Shown: positions 24,401 to 31,170 of the stretch, piece by piece | How positions within the stretch are numbered: position 1 is the stretch's first letter | Layout of the letters: every line of letters starts with the position of its first letter | Source: Psettodes erumei | Taxonomy: Eukaryota > Chordata > Actinopteri > Pleuronectiformes > Psettodidae | Direction of reading: 5' to 3' | Length of the DNA stretch: 64,000 nt | Assembly: GCA_016785225.1 (NCBI GenBank) | Contig: JAFBJZ010000354.1 | Coordinates: 2,270,001 to 2,334,000, forward strand | Position numbers and translations under genes: made by a program | The notes under the pieces: generated by a model | Seen by the model: only the letters and a program-made list of their open reading frames with translations | Told to the model about the DNA's origin: nothing | Databases searched by the model: none

Positions 24401-27400
24401 TTAAAGCTCTGTGTTTTTTGGCAACATGCTGAATCTTGAGTTTTTAAGTTGAGTAAGTTGTGAGATTTCATATATACTGTGTATGTGTATATATATATAT
24501 AGTATTTTTTTCCAGTTAGATCCATCTCAAGTCCCACAGCAAAGGAAAATTCTTCAGCTGCTCCACTTCTCTACACTGTTTGATGTTTGATGTGCTCCTC
24601 CACAATGATTTTTTTATTCCAAAGTTTCAGTATTTGCCTGCAGGGTCTTTGACTTTATTATTTTGAGCAATAGTGGCTGCAGTTGCTGTGGTGCTGAATA
24701 ACACATGTAACACAGCTACAGTTTCTCCGCATAAGAAAATGAAAACACGACACACTTATATTAAAGACAGTCCATAAGTTTATGACATTCAATTGAAAAA
24801 AGAAATGGATTCTTCGAGGGCATCAGTCTGCCCTAGTTTTTATGCCCTCTCAAACTGGTAGTCAAGCACATGAATACTGTATGCTTACAGTTGAGTTTGC
24901 TGAATGGTGTATAAACCAGAGCCCCCAGCTTTGATTATGTAATTAAGTTCAAGATTTGTGTGGTGTAATGATGAAAAAGTGTAGTAAAATAGTGTGCCTG
25001 GGTGCAAATCAGCTCGTTGACCCATTGAAAAGAGATCAAACTTCAGTTCCTAGAAATAGCTGCATAGAAGGATCAGGATAGAAGAATCTGTGTACTTTGA
25101 TCAATTGTATTTGTGATTGTCGCTTCATAAATAGAAGGTGACACAGGTGTCTAATTACCTCATCAGAGCTACAAGGCTCAAGTGCCCCCTGCTCTCTCTT
25201 GCTCTTACAGAAAGGACTAATGATGTCGATTCAATGAGGCAGAGAGGCATGATAAACATGGAGGAGACTTGGAGATTAGATCAAGGCTTTGCGGATGTAT
25301 GTAGCTTGATGGATTTTGCCCTACACTTATATTACATTGACACTGTAAACAATCTCTATTCTTACTGAGGATATACCAAAATTTTATATGAGAAGAGTCC
25401 ACTAATATAACAAGCCATTAAAGAAATCATGGTTAATTATGAGTTATGTAACGCAAACCAGCATCAGCTCTCCTAAATTACCATATGGTCAATTTTCTTT
25501 TCTGACTGCACCTATATCTGGGAGCTAAAAAAAACAAAAGAAGACACCCAATTGGCAACACTTGCAGTACATCCTAATTGCTGCTTTTAAACTTTAATAT
25601 CAGACTATCATATCACAGTTTTAACCAACGCTGTGCTGCTACTGGAGTTACACATAATGGAGGGCTTCTTATAATAGCATCTTTCACAATTTGAAATGGC
25701 TTAAAGTCTTTAGACAGTAATTATCTAGGATTAGACATGGCATAAATGTGACCTCTTATAAAATTGCATGAAATGCCACATACCCTGATGCAAGACTAAT
25801 GGAAAGGCATTCTATTATTGCTGCTTCAGTAGCACTTATGAGAATAGATGTGCGCAAAGCTTCAATTTACTCTCCTTTAATCCCGTGACAATGGAGATCT
25901 GTAGGAGTAATCACATAAATCTATTTGGTCACTGGCTTTAAGAAGCTGGACATAATGGTAAAACTCAATCAATTGTTAGAAAGGTGTTGTCTTTGACAAT
26001 TTATAATCAGGCATTTACAGAATCCCCATTGGTGTATTCTGATATTCATCAGTGCTAGCAACACTGTGATTGGTTAGCAGTACTTCCACCATCTTCATTG
26101 GCGATCATGTCCAGGCCTCTCTCGCTGTTAAAATCATTGTATATTTTTCAACAATTTTCCCCCTTCACCTACAGCAGGGGCGACAAATGTGGTTCAAAGA
26201 CATTTTTAAATTGGGTCTTTCCATCCCTCACAGAAATCTAAGGTTTCTACTTTTGAGAAGATGTGGGCCTTCATGAGCAGCAAGCCAAGCACATCACTGG
26301 TGAAGTCCATTGAGGATGGGATTCAGAGGGTGCTGAAGTCAGACTATGCCCTCATTATGGAGTCCACCACTATTGATTACATCACAAGGAGGAACTGTAA
26401 TCTGACACAGGTGGGAGGGCTCATCGACAGCAAAGGCTATGGCATTGGCACTCCCCTTGGTAAGGCCTGCAAAGTATCTGTGAATATATTTTAGAATGAA
26501 GTACTAAAAAAAAGTCAAGCACTTTTCATGTTATGTGTTGCCTTTTGGAGGGTGACATATTGCTTTATAGACGAAGCTGCAGCAAAAGACTTTTTTTAAA
26601 ACTACGAGTTAGACTGTATGACACAACATGTTTATTAAACTTATAATCACAGAATCCCGCTGGCATTTCTTCCAAAGTAAAATTGGCCTTTGGTTGCTTC
26701 CAGGTTCCCCGTACAGAGACAAAATCACCATAGCAATCCTAAGCATCTTGGAGGATGGGCGCCTACACATGCTGAAGGAGAAGTGGTGGAGTGGGAGCAG
26801 CTGCTTGGACGAGGAGCGTCGTGAGACAGGCCCCATGGGTATCCAGAACCTGGGTGGTATATTCATCGTGCTGGCTTCTGGCCTGGTGCTATCTGTTTTT
26901 GTGGCGATTGCTGAATTCATCTACAAGCTAAGGAAGACTGCAGAACGTGAGCAGGTATATGTCCCCATAAATCACACACACAACACCACATTATCTTAAT
27001 TTGATTTTTCCTTTGTGGCTTCAGTGGATGCGAAATTAATTAATCTAACATTAATTTAATTACACTCCACTAGGATTTCAGTTCATTTCACCCTGGATTT
27101 TAGCAATGAAGTTGCTAATCATTCCATTTTGTTGTGATGCTCACTTTACCATAGCCTCGAAACCAAAGCTGTGCTCTATTCATGGCATTTACTTCAAACA
27201 TGATGTAAAAGGATTTGCATGCCTTTGGCTAATCCTTAGGAGTACTTGGCCATAACTCCTCAACATTTACTTATTTTAATAGGCATAATTGCTAATTGGA
27301 GCATAGCGAATCAATCCATTATTAGTCATCGGAGACGTTAGAATAGCATTTACCCTTTGTAAATCACTAATTTGACTCATGCTAAGTGAGTAGTTGCATG

Positions 27401-27882
27401 CATGCTCATGTACCATACTTGTTCACTGACACAGCAGCAATAATGGAACTGTGTGCGGGCTACACGTGGTGGTGCTGTGATTTGACATTGCACGCGGACT
27501 CACATGCACACAAATATGCACACTCGCATTAACACTACATGAATGTTATGTTGAAATGCATTTTATGTGCTTTAGACTGTTAACACTCTCTGCTGTCAGA
27601 ACAATTTAAAGCTAAGGCATTTACCCCCCGTCCCTTTCCCCTCTTCTCCTTCTTGCTCCCCTCCCCGCATCCTCCCTTTTTGCCCAGAGGTCTTTGTGCA
27701 GTGCCATGGTGGACGAGATCAGACTGTCATTCACCTGCGAGAGGCGGGTGAAACACAAGCCTCAGCCTCCAGTCATGGTGAAGACGGATGCAGTGATAAA
27801 CATGCACGCCTACAACGACCGACGACTCCCAGGAAAGGACAACATGAGCTGCAGCACTGGGATGACTCCTGTGTTCCCATGA
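239..27882 (+). CDS. grik3: Kainate receptor subunit GluK3, 11 coding exons (5' partial)
   Basis: Ligand-gated cation channel subunit of the kainate class. It would sit in the neuronal plasma membrane and assemble as tetramers with other GluK subunits. The joined exons are 239-409, 2190-2333, 4676-4783, 6992-7105, 10232-10435, 15494-15717, 18932-19050, 23937-24154, 26234-26459, 26704-26954 and 27688-27882. They total 1974 nt, or 657 residues plus TGA, against about 919 for mammalian GluK3, so about 260 N-terminal residues are upstream. In window numbering, residues 1 to about 150 are amino-terminal domain and linker. S1 is about 175-300, M1 about 302-322, the pore loop with MQQG is near 360, M3 ([15 protein letters not shown]) follows, S2 is about 415-560, M4 is about 565-588, and then the tail. 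The tail motifs AEREQRS, KTDAVINMH, RRLPGKD and PVFP favour GluK3 over GluK1 and GluK2. Family assignment is very secure. The paralogue call is strong but from memory. Confidence 0.93.
410..2189 (+). other. grik3 intron (1780 bp)
   Basis: AT-rich intron from GTATGT to TTATTCCAG. No coding segment, recognisable mobile element or notable simple repeat was seen. Confidence 0.85.
2190..2333 (+). CDS. grik3: grik3 window exon 2: amino-terminal domain
   Basis: This exon encodes 48 residues (window 58-105), phase 0 at both ends, reading TDAALTYDAVHIVSV, APQMTVNSLQCHRHKPW and FGGRFMSFIKE. The length equals the family exon. It is the conserved C-terminal part of the amino-terminal domain, and its cysteine in SLQCHRH normally takes part in a disulfide. 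FGGRFM resembles GluK3 more than GluK2 (FGTRFM). The donor is GAG|GTGATG, a weak match to consensus at positions +3 to +6. Confidence 0.93.
3420..3494 (+). repeat. Divergent copy of a common teleost dispersed repeat
   Basis: The segment holds, in order, CCTGTGATTGGCTG, GAGCTGTCCAGGGTGTGCCC, ACCTCTTACCCAGTGTCA. I recognise this order from a very abundant fish repeat (rule-of-thumb consensus: CCTGCGATGGACTGG, GACCTGTCCAGGGTGTACCCC, CGCCCGATGTCAGCTGG). It is truncated and diverged. The match is from memory; the repeat's class is not determined here. Confidence 0.5.
4330..4350 (+). repeat. Poly(A) run, 21 bases
   Basis: An uninterrupted run of A follows TAATT. It may be the tail of an old retroposed element, but no recognisable body precedes it. 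Confidence 0.9.
4676..4783 (+). CDS. grik3: grik3 window exon 3: amino-terminal domain to S1 linker
   Basis: This exon encodes 36 residues (window 106-141), phase 0, reading SHWDGLTGRLSFNKTTG, LRTDFDLDIISLKEDG, LEK. GLTGR and DFDLDIISLKEDG are kainate-receptor hallmarks at the end of the amino-terminal domain. NKT is a glycosylation sequon. DIISLKEDGLEK matches GluK3 better than GluK2. The donor is AAG|GTAACT and the acceptor is TTTCAG. Confidence 0.93.
4784..6991 (+). other. grik3 intron (2208 bp)
   Basis: No transposable element is recognised. 5040-5160 and 5560-6060 are unique sequence rich in TAAT-type homeodomain cores and look like candidate conserved non-coding elements. An 8-bp inverted pair, CGTGCCGG at 5703-5710 and CCGGCACG at 5752-5759, lies in the second block. 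Confidence 0.7.
6992..7105 (+). CDS. grik3: grik3 window exon 4: linker before S1
   Basis: This exon encodes 38 residues (window 142-179), phase 0, reading VGKWSASGGLNITEVPKRKG, MNITDSLANRSLIITTIL. It is the linker leading into the first ligand-binding half; RSLIITTIL is the first S1 strand and continues as EEPYVM in the next exon. Two NIT sequons sit at residues 152 and 163. The variable stretch VPKRKG is typical of this poorly conserved region. The acceptor is TTCTGCAG and the donor CTG|GTAGGT. Confidence 0.92.
7106..10231 (+). other. grik3 intron (3126 bp)
   Basis: It holds an (AT)n tract at 8381-8414 and unique sequence at about 8560-9070 that resembles conserved non-coding DNA. No coding exon or recognisable mobile element was seen. 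Confidence 0.75.
8381..8414 (+). repeat. (AT)n microsatellite
   Basis: An almost pure alternating A/T run with a centre reversal, so it is self-complementary and able to form a hairpin. Confidence 0.9.
10232..10435 (+). CDS. grik3: grik3 window exon 5: ligand-binding domain S1
   Basis: This exon encodes 68 residues (window 180-247), phase 0, reading EEPYVMLKKSDKALVGNDRF, EGFCIDLLKELSNILGF, TYEIRLVPDGKYGSQD, EKGQWNGMIRELIEH. It is the core of S1, which with S2 forms the clamshell that binds glutamate. EEPYVM, GNDRFEG, CIDLLKEL and DGKYG are family hallmarks. Other KARs have LYGNDRFEGY; this gene has Val and Phe at the two tyrosine positions. The acceptor is GTGCAG and the donor CAT|GTAAGT. 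Confidence 0.95.
10565..10714 (+). repeat. Teleost dispersed repeat (GTGCTAAGCT family)
   Basis: Successive segments AGCCAGGCT, CTGTCTCCCTTTGTTTC, TTTGTGCTAAGCT, GCTAACTGCCTGCTAGCT, TCCAGCTACATATTTACC, GCATGAGAGTGACATCAATC, TTCTCA and AATTATTCCTTTAA reproduce the order of an abundant percomorph repeat that I recognise from many fish introns and UTRs. The copy is near full length but diverged. The classification (non-autonomous DNA element or SINE) is uncertain. Confidence 0.65.
15190..15227. repeat. Perfect inverted repeat, 17-bp arms, 4-bp loop
   Basis: The left arm CCTCAGCATGTTAGCAC at 15190-15206 is exactly mirrored at 15211-15227 around the loop AACA. The CATGTTAGCA motif recurs in teleost repeats, so this is more likely an element remnant than a regulatory hairpin. 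Confidence 0.9.
15494..15717 (+). CDS. grik3: grik3 window exon 6: end of S1 and M1
   Basis: This 224-nt exon (window 248-321 plus two bases) is read as RADLAVAPLTITYMREKFID, FSKPFMSMGISILYRKP, NATNSGFFSFLNPMTP, DIWVYILLAYLGVSCVLF, VIAR. The Arg of MREK is the residue that binds the ligand alpha-carboxylate in this family, and APLT supplies neighbouring ligand contacts. IWVYILLAYLGVSCVLFVIA is M1. The last codon is split AG|G with the next exon. SKPFMSMG departs from the usual SKPFMTLG. The acceptor is CTCTACAG and the donor CCAG|GTAAGT. Confidence 0.96.
15668..15682 (+). other. grik3: Codons equivalent to the GluK2 I/V and Y/C RNA-editing sites
   Basis: In the M1 codons for YILLAY, the isoleucine is ATC at 15668-15670 and the tyrosine is TAC at 15680-15682. 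In mammalian GluK2 these two M1 positions are A-to-I edited to Val and Cys. Both genomic codons here are in the unedited, editable form. Whether editing occurs in this gene cannot be told from DNA. Confidence 0.7.
15718..18931 (+). other. grik3 intron (3214 bp)
   Basis: AT-rich intron with no element I can name. A short, less AT-rich open stretch near 16340-16498 has no family resemblance. Confidence 0.8.
18932..19050 (+). CDS. grik3: grik3 window exon 7: M1-M2 loop and pore-loop apex
   Basis: This 119-nt exon (window residues about 322-361) reads FSPYEWYDAHPCNPGSD, VVENNFTLLNSFWFGVG, SLMQQ after the split Arg codon, and ends one base into the Gly codon. The length matches the mammalian family exon. 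YDAHPCNPG is GluK3-like (GluK1 and GluK2 have YNPHPCNP). FWFGVGSLMQQG is the re-entrant pore loop. The acceptor is TTCCCAG and the donor CAAG|GTATGT. Confidence 0.96.
19044..19046 (+). other. grik3: Q/R site codon (CAG, glutamine)
   Basis: The first Gln of MQQG at the pore apex is the Q/R site, which controls calcium permeability and polyamine block. It is CAG in the genome, the calcium-permeable form, and is only five bases from the donor. GluK1 and GluK2 are edited here through an intronic complementary sequence; mammalian GluK3 is generally reported unedited. Confidence 0.85.
19051..23936 (+). other. grik3 intron (4886 bp)
   Basis: It contains a diverged teleost repeat at about 23140-23460 and a loosely repeated pair of segments at 19786-19870 (ACTTGCCAGGTG and ACTTGCTAGGTG). 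A related TTGCTAGGTGACCCCTA lies at about 23148-23164. No coding exon was seen. Confidence 0.75.
23140..23460 (+). repeat. Degenerate teleost dispersed repeat
   Basis: The segments TTGCTAGGTGACCCCTACAG, CGTGACCTTTCCACGACTTT, TAGGAAGTACTTATTTTAAT and CCACGATCATTTACTAAAC, then CTCAACCAAGTAGCCTTTGT, follow the order of a fish repeat ending in CTAAACCCAACCAAGTAGTTTTGTT that I know from other teleost loci. The boundaries are approximate and the class is unknown. Confidence 0.5.
23937..24154 (+). CDS. grik3: grik3 window exon 8: pore exit, M3, start of S2
   Basis: This 218-nt exon matches the family exon length and reads [87 protein letters not shown] is the M3 gating motif, intact. S2 begins at about [10 protein letters not shown]. 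DGAT supplies the Ala/Thr that contacts the ligand gamma-carboxylate in GluK2. STRIIGG is GluK3-like (STRIVGG in GluK1 and GluK2). The acceptor is CCTACAG and the donor AAG|GTAAAG. Confidence 0.97.
24155..26233 (+). other. grik3 intron (2079 bp)
   Basis: It has a short (TA)n run at 24487-24501. Unique AT-rich sequence at about 25640-25990 may be conserved non-coding DNA. No coding exon was seen. Confidence 0.75.
26234..26459 (+). CDS. grik3: grik3 window exon 9: ligand-binding domain S2
   Basis: This 226-nt exon matches the family exon length and reads KSKVSTFEKMWAFMSSKPST, SLVKSIEDGIQRVLKSDYAL, IMESTTIDYITRRNCNLTQ, VGGLIDSKGYGIGTPL plus the first base of Gly. The Glu of IMESTT is the residue that binds the ligand amino group. 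STFEKMWAFMSSKPS is GluK3-like. RRNCNLT replaces the usual QRNCNLT. The acceptor is CCTCACAG and the donor CTTG|GTAAGG. Confidence 0.97.
26460..26703 (+). other. Short grik3 intron (244 bp)
   Basis: A compact intron between the two S2 exons, with a pyrimidine-rich end (TTGGTTGCTTCCAG). Nothing else is present. Confidence 0.9.
26704..26954 (+). CDS. grik3: grik3 window exon 10: end of S2, M4, proximal tail
   Basis: This 251-nt exon reads SPYRDKITIAILSILEDGRL, HMLKEKWWSGSSCLDEERRE, TGPMGIQNLGGIFIVLASG, LVLSVFVAIAEFIYKLRKTA, EREQ and ends on a codon boundary. LKEKWW closes S2; GGIFIVLASGLVLSVFVAIAE is M4; YKLRKTAEREQ is the membrane-proximal GluK3-type tail. At the zinc-linked position where I recall Asp in mammalian GluK3 (EEDKLH), this gene has Gly (EDGRLH), as in GluK2. 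The donor is CAG|GTATAT. Confidence 0.96.
26955..27687 (+). other. Last grik3 intron (733 bp)
   Basis: Bases 27000-27410 are unique and dense in homeodomain-type cores (AATTAATTAATC, TTAATTTAATTAC) with an octamer-like ATTTGCATGC, resembling conserved non-coding sequence. The 3' end is a long C/T tract (27625-27685). Mammalian GluK3b inserts a short out-of-frame exon at about this point; I could not identify an equivalent. Confidence 0.7.
27688..27882 (+). CDS. grik3: grik3 window exon 11: cytoplasmic tail and stop
   Basis: This exon encodes 64 residues and the TGA at 27880-27882, reading RSLCSAMVDEIRLSFTCERR, VKHKPQPPVMVKTDAVINMH, AYNDRRLPGKDNMSCSTG, MTPVFP. It aligns along its length with the mammalian GluK3a tail (KHKPQPP, MVKTDAVINMH, NDRRLPGKD, PVFP end), which is the main evidence for the paralogue. 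The acceptor is TTTTTGCCCAG. The same DNA is open in a second frame from 27690 that continues beyond the stop. Confidence 0.95.
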   Translation, partial: RSLCSAMVDEIRLSFTCERRVKHKPQPPVMVKTDAVINMHAYNDRRLPGKDNMSCSTGMTPVFP

Positions 27883-27899
27883 CAGTGTGTTCCCCACAG

Positions 27900-28049
27900 G
27901 CCAAGAGCCTCATGAGTAACGTGTCAGGGGCAGTGCCAGAGACTAGAGACAATGGCATAGACGGGATTACCAGATACACCATTAACCACAGTGACATCGG
28001 GACACTTACAAAACATGGGCAACTTAAAATGGCAGCATCAGCCACACAG
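27900..28049 (+). CDS. Candidate alternative C-terminal coding segment of grik3
   Basis: A 150-bp segment just past the canonical stop has AG before it (TTCCCCACAG) and a good donor-like GT after it (ACACAG|GTATGA). It is open for exactly 50 codons, in phase with the end of exon 10 (26954), and would stop at TGA 28053-28055 if the donor is unused. It reads AKSLMSNVSGAVPETRDNG, IDGITRYTINHSDIGTLTK, HGQLKMAASATQ. Thirty-nine of 50 codons start with a purine, a coding-like bias. I do not recognise the peptide. It could equally be 3' UTR that happens to be open; only transcripts or conservation would decide. Confidence 0.35.
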
Positions 28050-28275
28050 GTATGACAACATTCACCACTGTAATCCAAACTATGAGAGGTAAAAGAAATA
28101 TTCGGGGGAGGCTCTGAGACAGTACAGTACCCAAATAATCTGTTTCAAGTCTGATGTTTACGTGCGCAACACAAAAACACAAGAGAGTACACATCATTTC
28201 AAGGAATCCTCAATCAGTTAAACAACTGAGAATTTTATCAGATTGAAGCAACACAAAGGCTTTGTTGAGAATGGC

Positions 28276-28281
28276 AATAAA
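28276..28281 (+). promoter_or_regulatory. Possible proximal polyadenylation signal
   Basis: An AATAAA hexamer lies about 400 bases after the stop codon. The downstream sequence is not especially GU-rich, so use is uncertain. Confidence 0.2.
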
Positions 28282-30611
28282 TAGATAGATATACAAGAGG
28301 ACAAAGAAGAGCAGTTTTCATTGGAGATCAGTTTTCCCACACATGAAAGTTGTGATATCAAGTTCTTACCTTTATCCTGTTAATTTACACATACTCCTGA
28401 ATGGCCTTTGACAGCAGAAAATAATGTTACCTCAAACATGTTGTTCAGGCTCACATGGTTATCTTTGAGTCATCAGCTGCAGGATATGAGCAAGGATCTT
28501 TTGAGAGCATGGTTCACAGGGACATCTATGATAACCTGTAAGAACGCTGCACTACTGACATTTTTGGAAACCCGTAGCAAGACAAAACTATTTAACAGGA
28601 AATGTAAGTTTGTTGAAGTTTTGATGTGTCATTAACTATTCTGTGGCACACAACAAATTATTCATTGATGCAAATTGAAGTTGAGACCGGGGAGCATTCA
28701 TATTAAAAACTAAGAGATTCTAGTATGGACTTTTGGATCACAGTGTTATGGGCTCAGATTTTGTTTGACCAGAAGTACATTTTATTTCAAAAATTCTTAT
28801 GTACATGATTGAATTTTAATCATTTAAATTGCCAAAGATATGACCATTCAACAGACAAGTATGGGCCAAAACTGCTCACTGAGGTTTTTAGGGAAACTTC
28901 ATCTTGTATTTGATGTAAATTGGAGTGGTTCAAATAGGACTAGTAAGGCATCATGCTTTTCTTCCCACCATGCAGGGTAACGCAGTATGTAGTAGGGTAA
29001 TTGTTTATGGCACAATTGTGGCATTTGGTTTGATGGTTTTCAAACCACATCATCTCAAAATATTGTTCTCATCATTGTAATATATATTTTAAAAAATCAA
29101 TGCTAAAAACATACAAAAAGAAAACTAATGGATGAACTTCCTGATCCAATGCCTTTCTTAAAACATAACTTTGGTCTTCTATTTGCTATATCAGAAAGGA
29201 TAATTGCTGAAAAGTGTGTGAATTCCAAAAAAACAGTCTCACTTTTCAAACATGGCACTGATCAAATGGTAGCATGGTACACAATGGGATGGAAGGCATT
29301 AGATCAGGTATTTGTATTTCTATTTTAGCTTAATAAGGACTTGTAAGGCACAGAGACAAAAGGTAGGAGACTGTGACCTTAAAATTAAAGTGCATTTTGT
29401 AAGGGCATTTAAGTGTTACATATCCATCAAACTATGTGCTGGTCTTGGTCCTTTGTGGATACAGGACCACTGAATGTCCTGACTATTCCTGAACACATTT
29501 TTGAACAGCTACTTAATTTTTCATCTGCAATCCAGAGGCTTGTTGTCAGGATACTGGTTGTTTTTTTCCATTATGAGTGTAATGAAAACTGGCTAAGGGT
29601 TTGGCTTTAAATGAGAACAGATTCTGAAGTTTATCTAACACTTTTTCTTTTTTCAAGTTCATACTTGTAGTGTGTGAACATGCTGAAAGACAATGTGGTG
29701 AATAGATGGTTAATAGACAGAAGACAGATGATGCTTTTGTGTGTATGTTCATGTTGCCTTCAATACCTATCGAGTAAGTGTGTATCTTCAGCGAGTGTCA
29801 TGCTGTATGGAGATTCGAGGAGTCTGAGCTGCTGTCACCTGGGAGCTGAATGAACAGCAAACCTCTGTGAGGTTTACAACATCGATCCATTGAGACAAAA
29901 ACATTGTAACTATCTATGATTCAAGGAAACTCCAATCTGTAAAATTTAGCATTGGTTTGGTAGAGATTCACTGTATAATTGTTTATCGATTCCCTTCTGC
30001 AAAGTAGAGTGTGTAGATAAGATCAGCAGAAGAAAATGTATTTTGCTAAATTTATACTGTTATAAATGAATTCTGTTCACAGTCAAATAATGTTATAGAT
30101 GCTATTTATTTCATTAGAGAGGTCACTTTAACTTACTTCCCCACTTTACCCCAGCTTCACAACCCCAAAATTGTTTATTTATTTAATGAAAATGCATTAT
30201 ATTGTGGTATATCGGATTACTATAATCCAAATGGGGAAAATGTATGTAAATCTTCTTTTATGATGGCTAATATATTTCTATGAGTGGACCATGAAATGGA
30301 AAAGTTTAACTTCCCCAAGAATTTAGGGGACACTCCCTTAGAGTAGGGTTTTATTTTATGTAACTGGAACTTTACTCCTCTTGAAAATCTACTTAGGACC
30401 TGGTCGAAAGTATGGCTGCAGATGATTTGTGGTTATACTATATTACTGTTCCCCTCATGTGTACTGTAGCTTTTCATGCAAGTGATTCAAAGACTCCAGA
30501 TTGCTTGTATTTCACTTCTGTAATATGTGAAAAGAAATGAAAACATAATCAAAATTAGTTGGAATTACAACAGGGTTTCTGATTTGGCTGATTCAGTCAG
30601 TTTGGTTATTG

Positions 30612-30649
30612 AATATAAATATATATATATCTATATATATATATATATC
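30612..30649 (+). repeat. Interrupted (TA)n microsatellite in the 3' UTR
   Basis: Alternating A/T run broken by single C residues. Confidence 0.9.
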
Positions 30650-31144
30650 TTTTTATAAAGTAATGTCAATAATAATGTCATTTTACACAAAATTGTACAA
30701 AATGTGAGAGAAAAGTAATGCAAAGTGTAAGCTACATAACCTGTGTTCCCTTAGCAGTGTGTGAGTTTTGATTTTCCCGCAGTCATGACGGTATGCCTTT
30801 TTGCATATACCTTTATTTTCAGTTGCACAGCTTCTATCATTTGGCAGAAAACCTCTCAAACAATACGATCAACATGTTGGTGCCAACCAGGGTTTTCTTT
30901 GTGGACATGCAGAATTTCTATGAATATAGTTTTTGTAAGGTTTTGTAAAAAAAAAAAAAGGAAAATTTTTTTTTGTTTTCCTAGTAACTGTATGTGTTAA
31001 GAGAACATTAGAGTAACCACCATCTGAGTAAAACATGGGGAAATTCAACAAAATGTTAGAGAAAAGCTATTGAATTATTTTGTTTTTAACACACTGTGAA
31101 TAATTCAATTGTACAGTTTGCCGTATGGGTTATATGAAGTTTTA

Positions 31145-31150
31145 AATAAA
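31145..31150 (+). promoter_or_regulatory. Possible distal polyadenylation signal
   Basis: AATAAA in an A/T-rich context is followed about 35 bases later by a T/G-containing stretch (TCTTGTTGATCC). It is the best candidate for the transcript end. Confidence 0.35.
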
Positions 31151-31170
31151 AAAATACAAAGTATTCATTT

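Larger units (their letters stand above)
27883..31170 (+). other. Probable grik3 3' UTR
   Basis: About 3.3 kb of AT-rich sequence follows the stop. It has no convincing unrelated ORF, only an interrupted (TA)n tract (30612-30649), and a polyadenylation-type hexamer near 31145. Long 3' UTRs are usual for this family. The extent is inferred; an earlier AATAAA at 28276-28281 could give a short form. Confidence 0.5.

Noticed and set aside
239..27882. Assignment to grik1 or grik2
   Set aside because: The tail (AEREQRS, KTDAVINMH, PVFP at the stop), YDAHPCNPG, STRIIGG and FGGRFM all favour GluK3. The GluK2-like Gly at the zinc position is a single residue.
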